Counted from the stretch's first letter, positions 8,431-16,495 are shown. The stretch is DNA of 64,000 nt from Petrachloros mirabilis ULC683 (GCF_009939295.1 NZ_WVIC01000002.1:72407-136406); one strand, 5' to 3'. Made by a program: numbers and translations. The notes: generated by a model not told the origin, from the sequence alone.

Positions 8431-8863
8431 GTATATCCACCCCACTGTGCGCCTGGAAGCTCGAATGCGGAAGGAGTTTCCGTGGCGAAACGATCAAAAT
8501 GTTTTCCGAATTTTCTGCGTCTGGTTAGGCAACCAGAACAAACGAGCATTGGAGTCTGGTATGTCGCCGTATCGAGCTGGACTAGGCTACGTCATTAACT
8601 GCGAAAAGACGTACGACGACATTGAGAAGCTGGACGCGGCATGGGAGGAATTTAAGGCTTTAGAGACCGAACGCGAAGCCAAGGCCAGAGAATTGGCCGC
8701 TAGTAGACCCGAGCTGCCTTCGCTGGCTCCACAGCGAACAGACGAGCGTGAAATTCGCTTGGGGACGCTGCGGAATATGTGCTCTTCTGGTCGCGCGGAA
8801 ATGGCAGCGGCTTGGATCGACGAACATCCTGAATGGGGAATCAGCCTGGAGGAGGTCTTATGA
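8423..8863 (+). CDS. Hypothetical early protein
   Basis: 146 residues starting at ATG 8423 (MPEYIHPTVRL), overlapping the previous gene by 8 nt; the longer in-frame reading from 8288 is rejected. It is almost wholly helical, with a long charged helix about residues 60-95 (KLDAAWEEFKALETEREAKA) and a second helical unit near the C-terminus (RAEMAAAWIDEHPEWGISLEE). No family recognised. It lies directly upstream of and coupled to the NblA homologue (4-nt overlap), so the two are made together. Confidence 0.62.
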   Translation: MPEYIHPTVRLEARMRKEFPWRNDQNVFRIFCVWLGNQNKRALESGMSPYRAGLGYVINCEKTYDDIEKLDAAWEEFKALETEREAKARELAASRPELPSLAPQRTDEREIRLGTLRNMCSSGRAEMAAAWIDEHPEWGISLEEVL

Positions 8864-9030
8864 AACCAACCCTTGAGCAGCAGTTTGAAATTGAGGCTTA
8901 TAAACAACGAATTAAAAACTTAGATCGGGAGCAGTGCCAGCTCGCCCTAGTCAGTCTATACGCGCTAATGCTGGAGCGTGATAACCACTACAAGGCGCTT
9001 TTGCGCGAAAAATGGGGGATTGGGCAATGA
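8860..9030 (+). CDS. nblA: NblA-family phycobilisome degradation protein
   Basis: 56 residues from ATG 8860 with GGAGG 5 nt upstream. It has the usual NblA length (50-65) and pattern: an acidic N-terminus LEQQFEIEAYKQRI, a KNLDREQ turn, then LYALMLERDNHYKALLREKW, matching the LEQxF...DN-x-Y-x-x-LL...W layout of cyanobacterial NblA/Ycf18. Known role: NblA binds phycobiliprotein and directs Clp proteolysis, dismantling the antenna. Known also: some lytic freshwater cyanophages carry nblA. Here it sits in the early operon of a transposable prophage, between a hypothetical gene and GemA, with 4-nt overlaps both sides. Inference: it frees amino acids or limits light stress on induction. Confidence 0.82.
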   Translation: MKPTLEQQFEIEAYKQRIKNLDREQCQLALVSLYALMLERDNHYKALLREKWGIGQ

Positions 9031-9485
9031 CTAGCAAAAATCAACTCCCTGCCAGCGAACGACGGCGCATCTTGGCGCAAATCCACATCGCCCGCAAGCA
9101 GCTCAATATGGACGAAGACGTTTATCGAGACAAGCTCGAAGAGTTGACTGGCAAGCGGAGTGCCGGGGTTCTGGATGTCCAGGGCCTCAAAAAAACGCTC
9201 GACTGGTTTTATTCGGTCGGCTTTCGCCCTACGGGTGGGAGCCTCAGTCCAGTATCTCGTCAGAAGCGCTGCAAAACGCGAGCCGACAAGCTGGTGGCGC
9301 TGTGGATTGAGTTGCACAAGGCGGGAAAGGTGCGAGACAGATCCCACCAGGCGCTGCAAGCCTTTGTTAAGCGACAGATCGGGGGCAAGTTGACCTTGAT
9401 GCCTGGGGCCGACCCCATCAAGGCGGCTACGCCTCAGCAGTTGGCAGATTGCATTCACGCGCTTGAGGTGTGGTTAGATGCCTGA
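9027..9485 (+). CDS. gemA: GemA/gp16-like protein (DUF1018)
   Basis: 152 residues. The start at ATG 9027 overlaps the nblA stop (ATGA). It carries the DUF1018 pattern: IHIARKQLNMDEDVYRDKLE, followed by SAGVLDVQGLKKTLDWF and a basic linker, then a C-terminal helical unit (ALQAFVKRQIGGK). In Mu, GemA (gp16) alters host gene expression and DNA topology and lies just before mor; the same order is kept here. It overlaps the next gene by 8 nt. Confidence 0.88.
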   Translation: MTSKNQLPASERRRILAQIHIARKQLNMDEDVYRDKLEELTGKRSAGVLDVQGLKKTLDWFYSVGFRPTGGSLSPVSRQKRCKTRADKLVALWIELHKAGKVRDRSHQALQAFVKRQIGGKLTLMPGADPIKAATPQQLADCIHALEVWLDA

Positions 9486-9948
9486 TTTGGTTCAAGCCCG
9501 CAAAACCCTAAAGGCGCGGATGCAGATCCTTGGAATTAACGCCGAGCACAGGTGTGTAAAACGATTCCTGGAGCGCTGCGGCATCTCAAATCTGCGGAGC
9601 GCCAGAGCCGAAGACTTACTGGAGCTAGAGCGACAGCTAGGTGGCCTGCTGGACGGCAAGAAGGACTTGTCAGACGACATTGCTGCAGTGGAAGCGCAGC
9701 TTTGTCGCCTTGGTTACGCCAAGCGAGACCTGGCCGTTTTGCTGCTGTGCCGCTCCTACGGGTATGAGCGCTGGGAGGCACTTGATCGAGAGGGGCTGCT
9801 CGCGATTTCCAAGGAGCTGTCTCGCTGTGCCTCAAACGTAGCCAGACTGCAGGTGCTGATCTTGGAGCTGCTGACACTGATTTCAACCTTAGTGCCCGAG
9901 GAGCAAGTCCAAGAGATCACAAAAAAACTAGACATTGGCCGATTCTGA
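9478..9948 (+). CDS. Hypothetical helical early protein
   Basis: 156 residues, all helical. Residues 1-50 resemble a compact helix bundle (QARKTLKARMQILGINAEH); the centre has an acidic coiled-coil-like helix (EDLLELERQLGGLLDGKKDL) and the C-terminal part a second long helix (LQVLILELLTLISTLVPEEQ). No family assigned. It lies between gemA and the Mor-like activator, so a regulatory or replication role is plausible but unproven. Confidence 0.62.
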   Translation: MPDLVQARKTLKARMQILGINAEHRCVKRFLERCGISNLRSARAEDLLELERQLGGLLDGKKDLSDDIAAVEAQLCRLGYAKRDLAVLLLCRSYGYERWEALDREGLLAISKELSRCASNVARLQVLILELLTLISTLVPEEQVQEITKKLDIGRF

Positions 9949-9951
9949 AAG

Positions 9952-10131
9952 ATGGATCCCAAAAGCTGCATCAATTGCCGATTTTGCGAAGTTAGATTCA
10001 AGCCCCTGTGCGCGGTCAACCCCGGATGGCTTGAGGCGAATTTCATCCGGGAACTAGCGACGCCGCTCCCCCGAAAACCCCGACTACTCTCGTACCCAGC
10101 CTGCGAAAATTGGGAAGACTGCCATGTATAA
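9952..10131 (+). CDS. Cys-box miniprotein 2 (59 residues)
   Basis: A 59-residue reading frame from ATG 9952 to TAA at 10129-10131, three bases after the previous stop and overlapping the next start by 8 nt, the same overlap style as its neighbours. It has SCINCRFCEV, then LCAVNPGW, and ends YPACENWEDCHV. This matches the box in the protein at 8179: C-x2-C-[KR]-F...CAV-[HN]-P...C-x-[ND]-[YW]-E. Such Cys spacing suggests one bound zinc. The function is unknown. Confidence 0.6.
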   Translation: MDPKSCINCRFCEVRFKPLCAVNPGWLEANFIRELATPLPRKPRLLSYPACENWEDCHV

Positions 10132-10645
10132 AGCAAAAGATTTCGAGAACATAGCCCAGGCAATCGGACGCGACCAGACCCAGCGCCTCATCGATGAAAA
10201 TAGGGGCAAGTGGTGGATCTACATACCCAAGGCCCCAACCCCGCGCATCGTCGAGATAATTGGACTGCGCGCCTCTCAGAAGCTGTGTGAGCTATACGGC
10301 GGCGATCGACTTCGAGTCCCGAGTTCCGCCAAGTCGGACGCGCAGAAAAATGCCGAGATTTGTCGTGCCGTGATGCGAGGCGAACCCGCCGTCTCGGTCT
10401 GCTGTCGATTTGGACTCAGGGGAGATAGGCTCTTAAGCATTTTGCGCGCCAACATTGGAGAAGCCGAATTCGAGACTTTGCGATCTGAGATTGAAACCTG
10501 CATTGGATACAACGGACTCGCCGCTCGCCACGAGCAAATTCAAAAGCGTCTAGCGGCAGGTGAAACCATCACCTCCGTGGCTCGCAGCTTTGGACTGAAC
10601 CCCACATGGGTTCTGGAGATTGGCAAAAGATCGGCAAAGGCTTAG
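10124..10645 (+). CDS. Mor/C-family middle-late transcription activator
   Basis: 173 residues. The N-terminal region (about 10-60) matches the Mor dimerisation domain, including GKWWIYIPK and LYGGDRLRVP. The C-terminal part holds two HTH-like units rather than one: NAEICRAVMRGEPAVSVCCR...LLSIL and EQIQKRLAAGETITSVARSF...WVLEI, each with a GE-x-x-x-SV-x-x-x-FGL core. Known role: Mor and C in Mu activate middle and late promoters with host RNA polymerase. Its place after GemA and before the lysis/head genes fits. The doubled HTH is unusual for the family. Confidence 0.78.
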   Translation: MYKAKDFENIAQAIGRDQTQRLIDENRGKWWIYIPKAPTPRIVEIIGLRASQKLCELYGGDRLRVPSSAKSDAQKNAEICRAVMRGEPAVSVCCRFGLRGDRLLSILRANIGEAEFETLRSEIETCIGYNGLAARHEQIQKRLAAGETITSVARSFGLNPTWVLEIGKRSAKA

Positions 10646-10700
10646 CCTGACGCTATTTTCGGTAACGGGATAGCCTACCCCTATGAATTTGGGCTAGCAC
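10646..10700 (+). promoter_or_regulatory. Candidate Mor-activated promoter region
   Basis: A 55-bp gap between the activator and the lysis genes is the longest non-coding stretch between 3124 and 17946. It contains an imperfect dyad, GGGATAGCCTACCCC, near 10668. In Mu the Mor-dependent middle promoter lies just after mor. The position and dyad are suggestive only; no -10 box was assigned. Confidence 0.3.
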
Positions 10701-11069
10701 ATGCGTGAAACTCTGATCGGGATGGGGATAGCTGGAGCGGCAGTCGGCGCGGCAGCGCTCTACTTTTGGAAGATAAGAAGGTTGCCTCCGGCAGAAGCCC
10801 TTGAAAGAGCCATCCAGATGGCCTGTCAGATCTGGGTCGCCAGCGACTTTGCGACCCCACGATCGCTCATAGACCCTTCGGCAAATCGCAAGTTAATCCG
10901 AGAAGCGGGGCTAATCTTGAAGGCAGAACTGATGGGGCGATCGACCTACGCATCGCGGCTCCCAGAAGTCATCGCCAAAATCCACCCAGAATTTGCTGGA
11001 GTTGACCCAACCGATCTGGCGCTGGGCGTAAAAGAGCAGATCATCAGAGGAAGCCATGTTGAAGCTTGA
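10701..11069 (+). CDS. Single-pass membrane protein, lysis cassette
   Basis: 122 residues. An N-terminal membrane helix (residues about 5-24, LIGMGIAGAAVGAAALYFW) is followed by KIRR, predicting a cytoplasmic C-terminal domain of about 95 residues (N-out/C-in). The soluble part is helical. It overlaps the endolysin gene by 14 nt. A holin or pinholin function is possible by position, but a single helix with a large soluble domain is not typical of holins, so I leave the function open. Confidence 0.55.
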   Translation: MRETLIGMGIAGAAVGAAALYFWKIRRLPPAEALERAIQMACQIWVASDFATPRSLIDPSANRKLIREAGLILKAELMGRSTYASRLPEVIAKIHPEFAGVDPTDLALGVKEQIIRGSHVEA

Positions 11070-12444
11070 AATCCTTCAACCTACCTTCGCCAAGCAATCT
11101 ACGGCACAAAGCACCCAGCTACTTGATCACGAAAAATACTTCCTGGCGGATGGTGAGTTTGCGGTGCATTCGTGGCAGGTGGTACGCGATCACCTGCGAG
11201 TGGCACTGGCCGAAGCCGTGCTGGATGGCCGGAATACCTGGTATTTTTACGCCCCACACTGCCGACTGGTAGGTCTAAATGGCCAGCCGCTTGCGGGCGC
11301 GGGTCAGCCGCCGACGGAGAGCAACCTGCCAGACGGATTCAAGGTGCCGGAGCGGCAGTTGAGCTGGCCTAACTACCCTGTAGCTCAGACGCGACTGGGG
11401 CAAATCACCTTCACGGGCGGGTTCATGGAACCGCATGGTCATTCTTGGAAGGATGTAACTCGTGCCATTTTTGCGGATGGCGTATTGCGGCAGCTCCCGC
11501 CGAGCAATCGCAACCTCGGGATTGATTACTGCGTAGGTGACAAAAAAATCCGCGCTTGGTATGGCGGCACCGTAACTAAAGTCGGACTTGAAGGGGGATA
11601 CGGACACAGATGCCACATCCACACAAACCTAACCTATCGCCACCAGGGGCAGGATTACCCGCTTTGGACGGCCTATGCTCATGCCCAAAGCTTTAACGTT
11701 CGGGTTAACGACAAGATCTTGCCAGGGCAAGAGATTGGAGTAGAGGGCGGCACAGGCCGGCTTGGTCGCAATGATTATCCTGATCATGTTGACTTCCGCA
11801 CCTGGATTCATGTTGGTGGGCAGAGTGTAGACGTTAGTCCCAATGCGATCGAAGCTCAGCTACGAGCAGATGCCCCAGCGCCAGACTCGGCCCCAGCGAA
11901 AACTGCTCGCTCCGAGTCTGAAATCCTGGAGCTAGCACTGGCGTTTACCCTCCACTGGGAGGGGGGCGCTGTGGACCATGTGGATGATTTGGGGGGAAGA
12001 ACCAATCGAGGGATTACCCAGGGAACCTACGATCGCTGGCGCGATCAACAGGGACTGCATCGCCAGGATGTATGGCTAGTCTCTGAAGCCGAGGCTACAC
12101 GAATCTATCGAGAACAATACTGGGTTCTAGGGAACCTCCCCCAGCGCGCACATCCTGCCTTTGAAATTGTCCATTTTGACACCTGCGTAATGCACGGCAT
12201 AGTGGGGGGTACGATTTTTCTGCAGGAATTGTTTAATCTGAAGATGGACGGCATCCTTGGTCCCCAGACCGAGGCGGCTGTTTTGCGAGGCAATGGGATG
12301 GATTCGGCGCTGAGATACTGCAAAAACAGAGAGGCATACCGACATCAACGAGTGCGTGAAAACCCCAGCCAGCAGGTTTTCTTGCAAGGGTGGCTTAATC
12401 GAGACCAGGACTTGGCTCGTTACATTCAGGAGGTAGTTGCTTGA
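11056..12444 (+). CDS. Two-domain endolysin: degenerate M23-like domain plus GH108
   Basis: 462 residues. The N-terminal half contains an M23/LytM-like fold (about residues 150-270): GIDYCVGDKKIRAWYGGTVT, then AYAHA, VRVNDKILPGQEIGVEGGTG and DHVDFRTWI. The classical zinc ligands HxxxD and HxH appear as NLGID and HVD, so two of three ligands look lost. The C-terminal half (about 285-460) is a glycoside hydrolase family 108 lysozyme: TLHWEGGAVDHVDDLGGRTN with the catalytic Glu in EGG, then a peptidoglycan-binding region. It should cut host peptidoglycan at lysis. There is no signal peptide, so export would need a holin. Confidence 0.85.
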   Translation: MLKLEILQPTFAKQSTAQSTQLLDHEKYFLADGEFAVHSWQVVRDHLRVALAEAVLDGRNTWYFYAPHCRLVGLNGQPLAGAGQPPTESNLPDGFKVPERQLSWPNYPVAQTRLGQITFTGGFMEPHGHSWKDVTRAIFADGVLRQLPPSNRNLGIDYCVGDKKIRAWYGGTVTKVGLEGGYGHRCHIHTNLTYRHQGQDYPLWTAYAHAQSFNVRVNDKILPGQEIGVEGGTGRLGRNDYPDHVDFRTWIHVGGQSVDVSPNAIEAQLRADAPAPDSAPAKTARSESEILELALAFTLHWEGGAVDHVDDLGGRTNRGITQGTYDRWRDQQGLHRQDVWLVSEAEATRIYREQYWVLGNLPQRAHPAFEIVHFDTCVMHGIVGGTIFLQELFNLKMDGILGPQTEAAVLRGNGMDSALRYCKNREAYRHQRVRENPSQQVFLQGWLNRDQDLARYIQEVVA

Positions 12445-12803
12445 TTTTTGCGTACCAAGCCCCCCCACAGCCCCCGACCGCCCCTCAGCCAGTTGTGGCG
12501 TTCCCGCTTGAGGCGATTATTTTAACTTCGATTTTGGGCATCCTAAGTGCTGGATCTGGGGCGTTGGGATGGTTTGCGGTGAGGATGATAAATTTTTCCG
12601 AAAAGCGGATCGAGCGACTAGAGGCTGAGGCCAGACGGATTGAGCGTGAGGCTCATGATCTGCGGCTCAATGTGGCAGCGAATTATGTGCACAACGAGGA
12701 TTTTACTCGCCAATCAATGGTTACAAACGCAGGCATGGAACGATTGGCAGAGCAAATCAGTCAGATTTTTGTTGCGCTTGAAGGGATTAGGAAGGAGTCA
12801 TGA
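12441..12803 (+). CDS. Membrane-anchored coiled-coil protein (spanin or holin-associated?)
   Basis: 120 residues from TTG 12441, which has AGGAGG 7 nt upstream and overlaps the endolysin stop. It has a Pro-rich N-terminus (PPQPPTAPQP), one membrane helix (about 22-48, PLEAIILTSILGILSAGSGA), then a charged coiled coil (about 50-75, EKRIERLEAEARRIEREAHD). Position after the lysin and topology resemble an inner-membrane spanin or a Mu gp25-type protein. No lipoprotein partner (o-spanin) is seen. The function is inferred. Confidence 0.55.
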   Translation: MIFAYQAPPQPPTAPQPVVAFPLEAIILTSILGILSAGSGALGWFAVRMINFSEKRIERLEAEARRIEREAHDLRLNVAANYVHNEDFTRQSMVTNAGMERLAEQISQIFVALEGIRKES

Positions 12804-13108
12804 ATCCGATTGAGAAGCAAGAGCAGCGGCGGCGAGAGCAATTGCGGCGAAGGCTGTTTTCGGACGCCTACCTGGCGGGCAGTTTGGGCTGGTCAGATAG
12901 CCAGGAGATGGGCGTGCTGGCTCAGTTGAATATGCTGGACGTAACAATGCAGCAGGTACGGAATGTCCTGGAGTACCTGGAGGGTCTGGGGTTGATCCAG
13001 GTGGAGAGACGCGCATACGAGTGGCACTACAAAATCACGGCTTTGGGATGTCAGGTCTACGAGGGTAACGCGCCTTGGCCTGTGGGAATTTCGCCGAGGG
13101 TTTTGTGA
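12800..13108 (+). CDS. Winged-helix protein (Mu gp26 position)
   Basis: 102 residues, ATG 12800 overlapping the previous stop, with AGGAG upstream. It has an ordered winged-helix pattern: LAQLNMLDVTMQQVRNVLEY, LEGLGLIQVERRAYEWHYKI, then a strand. It occupies the slot between the lysis genes and the small terminase, as in Mu. Possible roles are transcription control or packaging accessory; not resolved. Confidence 0.6.
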   Translation: MNPIEKQEQRRREQLRRRLFSDAYLAGSLGWSDSQEMGVLAQLNMLDVTMQQVRNVLEYLEGLGLIQVERRAYEWHYKITALGCQVYEGNAPWPVGISPRVL

Positions 13109-13117
13109 GGTGCTCAA

Positions 13118-13651
13118 GTGGGACGTAAATCCAAGATTTTTACAGCCTTGAGCGAAACCCGCCGAGACGAGCTAAACCAGCGGTTGATTGTCAGCGGTTT
13201 CACTAACTACGACGAACTGGAATTGTGGTTGCGAGGGCTGGGCCATGATATTTCAAAAAGCTCGATCCACCGCTACGCGCAACGCTACGAGGACGCAATT
13301 GCTGCGGCATCTGTTACCGCGCAGCAATTGCGTAGCTTAGTTGAAGCTGTGGGGGACGATGCGCTGTCACTTGGAGAGGGAGCGTATATGCTCGCGATCA
13401 ACAAGGCGGTTGAAGTGTTGTTGAGCCTGAATCTGGAGGAGCAAAAAATCTCTTTGACTCAGCTCCTCAAAAATATTGCTGACCTCAACAAATCTGCTGT
13501 ACCCCTGAAGAAATACGCAACCGAGACCAGGGAACGACTGGCCGCCAAATTTGCTGCGTTGGAAAAAGAGGCTGAGACCAAAACGAGTAAACGAACAATC
13601 GACCCAGAGACGCTCCGGATCATCCGTGAGGAGGTTTATGGCCTCGTCTAG
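13118..13651 (+). CDS. Small terminase subunit, Mu gp27 type (DUF3486)
   Basis: 177 residues from GTG 13118. It has an N-terminal HTH region with basic MGRKSKIF, RRDELNQRLIVSGFTNYDEL and the family-typical ISKSSIHRYAQRYE, then a long helical oligomerisation region and a basic tail. Known role: DUF3486 proteins act with gp28 to recognise phage ends for headful packaging in Mu-type phages. It overlaps the large terminase gene by 14 nt. Confidence 0.88.
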   Translation: MGRKSKIFTALSETRRDELNQRLIVSGFTNYDELELWLRGLGHDISKSSIHRYAQRYEDAIAAASVTAQQLRSLVEAVGDDALSLGEGAYMLAINKAVEVLLSLNLEEQKISLTQLLKNIADLNKSAVPLKKYATETRERLAAKFAALEKEAETKTSKRTIDPETLRIIREEVYGLV

Positions 13652-14957
13652 CGCCTTGACGCTGTATGACTATCAGTGCCGATGGCTGGCTGATCGCAGC
13701 CGATTTAAGATCGCCATGTTCGCCCGACAAACCGGGAAAACATTTGCCACAACTCTGGAGATTGTTGACGACTGCTTTGAGGTAGAGAGCCAGGGTCGCC
13801 GCACTCGGTGGGTCATCCTGTCTCGGGGCGAGCGACAGGCCAGAGAAGCGATGCAGGAGGGCGTCAGGCTCCACTTGCAGGCGTATCAGATGGCGGCAGA
13901 CGTAATCGAGAGCGAGTTCGTGGGTGAGTCGGGGCAGGCTTTTAAGCAGCTTGAGGCTCGCTTGCCTGGGGGCAGCCGCATTATCGCCCTGCCAGCCAAC
14001 CCAGACACGGCACGGGGTTATTCAGGCAACGTCTTCCTAGACGAATTTGCGATCCACAAAAACAGCCGCGCCATTTGGGGGGCGCTGTTCCCGGTGGTGA
14101 GTGCTGGTTACAAGGTGAGAATCACCTCCACGCCCAAGGGCAAGGCCAACAAATTCTACGAATTGTGGTCTCTAGATGACCCGCTGTGGCACAAGCACCG
14201 TATTGACATCCATCAGGCAGTGCGAGAAGGGCTGCCCAGGGACGTCGAAGAGCTGCGACGGGGTCTCAATGACCCCGACCTCTGGGCGCAAGAATACCTG
14301 TGCCAATTCGTCGACGAGGCCAGTGCATGGCTCAGCTACGACTTGATCAACAGTTGCGAGTCGCCAGAAGCTGGAGACCCAGACCGATACCAGGGAGGGG
14401 ATGTTTATATCGGCAACGATATTGCGCGCCGCAACGATCTCTGGGTCGCCTGGGTGTTGGAGCGAGTTGGGGATGTATTGTGGACTCGCGAGATTGTGAC
14501 CTTGCGGCGGGCCACATTCGCTGAGCAGGATGCGACAATGGATGCGCTTTTTGAGCGCTATCGGGTGCGCCGATTGGCGATGGATCAGACCGGGATGGGC
14601 GAAAAGCCGACTGAGGATGCACAGCGGCGATACGGGATGCACCGAGTTGAGGGGATACTGTTCACGGCGGCGAATAAGCAAACCCTGGCTCAGATTGGTA
14701 AGCAGGGATTTGAAGATCGCAAATTGCGCGTGCCGGCTGGCGACCTGGAGCTAAGGCAAGACCTGCACAAACTCCGCAAGATTGTCACCCCAACCGGCGG
14801 GGTGCGTTTTGACGCGGACACCGACGCTCTGGGGCACGCCGACCGAGCCTGGGCGTGCTTCCTGGCACAATATGCTGTGACCAACACCTTTAGCCCCATC
14901 GACTACACCCCGATTACGCCCAGCCCAGACCCCGTGCTGAAGGGCTTTTGCGCTTAG
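13638..14957 (+). CDS. Large terminase subunit (TerL), Mu gp28 type
   Basis: 439 residues. ATG 13638 is chosen because GAGGAG precedes it; an in-frame reading back to 13551 lies inside the small subunit. The ATPase motor has Walker A-like FARQTGKT and Walker B VFLDEFA. The C-terminal RNase H-type nuclease has acidic residues in YIGNDIARRND, RLAMDQTGMG and DALGHADRAW. It pumps DNA into the procapsid and cuts it. It is followed after a 38-bp gap by the portal gene. Confidence 0.93.
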   Translation: MASSSALTLYDYQCRWLADRSRFKIAMFARQTGKTFATTLEIVDDCFEVESQGRRTRWVILSRGERQAREAMQEGVRLHLQAYQMAADVIESEFVGESGQAFKQLEARLPGGSRIIALPANPDTARGYSGNVFLDEFAIHKNSRAIWGALFPVVSAGYKVRITSTPKGKANKFYELWSLDDPLWHKHRIDIHQAVREGLPRDVEELRRGLNDPDLWAQEYLCQFVDEASAWLSYDLINSCESPEAGDPDRYQGGDVYIGNDIARRNDLWVAWVLERVGDVLWTREIVTLRRATFAEQDATMDALFERYRVRRLAMDQTGMGEKPTEDAQRRYGMHRVEGILFTAANKQTLAQIGKQGFEDRKLRVPAGDLELRQDLHKLRKIVTPTGGVRFDADTDALGHADRAWACFLAQYAVTNTFSPIDYTPITPSPDPVLKGFCA

Positions 14958-14995
14958 CCTTGGCCTTCGGCTGGCGTGTCTGGCAAAAATACATC

Positions 14996-16495
14996 ATGAC
15001 AAACGCCAACCCCAAACCCAACTGGACAGAACTCGCCACAATCCAAGATGGGCGAGATATTACTCGTGGCTACTTGGGGCCCCTGCTGACCTATCAGGAC
15101 AAGATCCTGCAAATGCGGGGCGGGGGCGATCTCGAAATATACGAAGAAATCCTGCGAGACGACATGGCTCGCGCGGCACAGCGGCAGCGGCGAGAGGGGA
15201 TGCTCGCATGGCCCTGGGAGGTGCGCCCAGGGCGGCGACGATTCCAGGAAGAGACCGAAGCCGATCGCCGAGCGGCAGACTTGGTGCGCGAGATGCTCGA
15301 TGGCATCCCCACCGACTCGATTTTTGGCAAAATGCACTACGGCTTCTGGTACGGCTATGCGATCGCCGAGACTCTTTTTGCCACGGACGACCGCTGGGTT
15401 GTGTGGGACGATTCGCGCGGCGGCCTGAAGGTAAAGAAAGCCAAGCGGTTTAGGTTTGACTCCCAGGGCCAACTGAGGCTGCTGACCTACGGCAAAATGC
15501 ACTACGGCGAGGCTTTGCCGCCCGAGAAATTCTGGCATTTTTGCTACGGGGCCGATAACGATGACGATCCCTATGGCCTTGGTGACGCACACTTTTGTTA
15601 TTGGCCGGTCACAATCAAGCGCCAGGGTCTGACGGCGTGGCTCACATTCTTGAGGCGATTTGCCCTGGGATTCCCCTTGGGCAAATATCCGGCTGGGACG
15701 CCACCGGAGGAGCAAGCGAAGCTCAAGCGGGTGGTCGAAGGGCTGGCCAGCGATGCCGGGGGCATAATCCCAGAAGGTATGGCCATTGATCTGCTGGAAG
15801 CAAGGCGCTCGGGCAATGCTGAGTTTAGTGTCCTTGACGAAAAATGCGACGACGCGATCGCCCGCATCATTCTCGGCGAGACAATGACCATTGACGCAGA
15901 AGGCGGCCAATACAAAGGCGAGACCCATCTGTCGATTCAGCAACAGATGATCTTGGCCGACTCTGATGCGCTGTGCGCTTCATTTAGTCGCGGCCCAGTG
16001 CGGCAACTCATTGAATACAATCGCGCCCGGTTGGGCGATGCCGCCATCCCCTCAGTCTGGCGAGTGCCACCTAGGCAAGATGACCTCAAGCTGACATCCG
16101 AGATCTACGCCAACCTATACGAGATTGGCTTTGAGCCTAAAGAGGTCAGCCAAATTGAAGAGCGATTTGGCGGCCAGTGGCAGCGCAAAGCCACCCCCCC
16201 AGAAGTTCCAGGAGCATTGCTCGACACAGAGTTCGCTGAAACCGACCCAATCGAGGATCAGGAGTCCATCGACACATTCTTGGACGAATTAAGCGATCAG
16301 GAGCTAGCTGCTGAAATGGAAGCGCTGCTGGAACCTCTAGTTAATTTCTTGCAATCTGGCGACGGCGAGGGGGCGATGGAGCGACTAGCGGAGCTGTACC
16401 CAATGCTTGACTCCGCAGCCCTAGAAGAGCGGCTGGCGCGAGCGTTTTTTCTGGCTGAGGTTATTGGGCGAATTGGCGCTCAGGAGGAAGTTTGA
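14996..16495 (+). CDS. Portal protein, DUF935 (Mu gp29 type)
   Basis: 499 residues from ATG 14996; an upstream in-frame ATG (14948) overlaps terL and has no ribosome site. Family features include DITRGYLGPLLTYQDKIL, LEIYEEILRDD, WPWEVRPG, and the long stem and crown segments. It should form the dodecameric DNA channel at one capsid vertex and dock TerL. The acidic C-terminus (EDQESIDTFLDELSDQELAAE) is typical of the family. Head genes follow directly. Confidence 0.93.
   Translation: MTNANPKPNWTELATIQDGRDITRGYLGPLLTYQDKILQMRGGGDLEIYEEILRDDMARAAQRQRREGMLAWPWEVRPGRRRFQEETEADRRAADLVREMLDGIPTDSIFGKMHYGFWYGYAIAETLFATDDRWVVWDDSRGGLKVKKAKRFRFDSQGQLRLLTYGKMHYGEALPPEKFWHFCYGADNDDDPYGLGDAHFCYWPVTIKRQGLTAWLTFLRRFALGFPLGKYPAGTPPEEQAKLKRVVEGLASDAGGIIPEGMAIDLLEARRSGNAEFSVLDEKCDDAIARIILGETMTIDAEGGQYKGETHLSIQQQMILADSDALCASFSRGPVRQLIEYNRARLGDAAIPSVWRVPPRQDDLKLTSEIYANLYEIGFEPKEVSQIEERFGGQWQRKATPPEVPGALLDTEFAETDPIEDQESIDTFLDELSDQELAAEMEALLEPLVNFLQSGDGEGAMERLAELYPMLDSAALEERLARAFFLAEVIGRIGAQEEV

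Noticed and set aside
14954-15943. 329-codon minus-strand open frame
   Set aside because: It is the antisense shadow of the DUF935 portal gene; the plus-strand product has clear family motifs and the minus frame has none.
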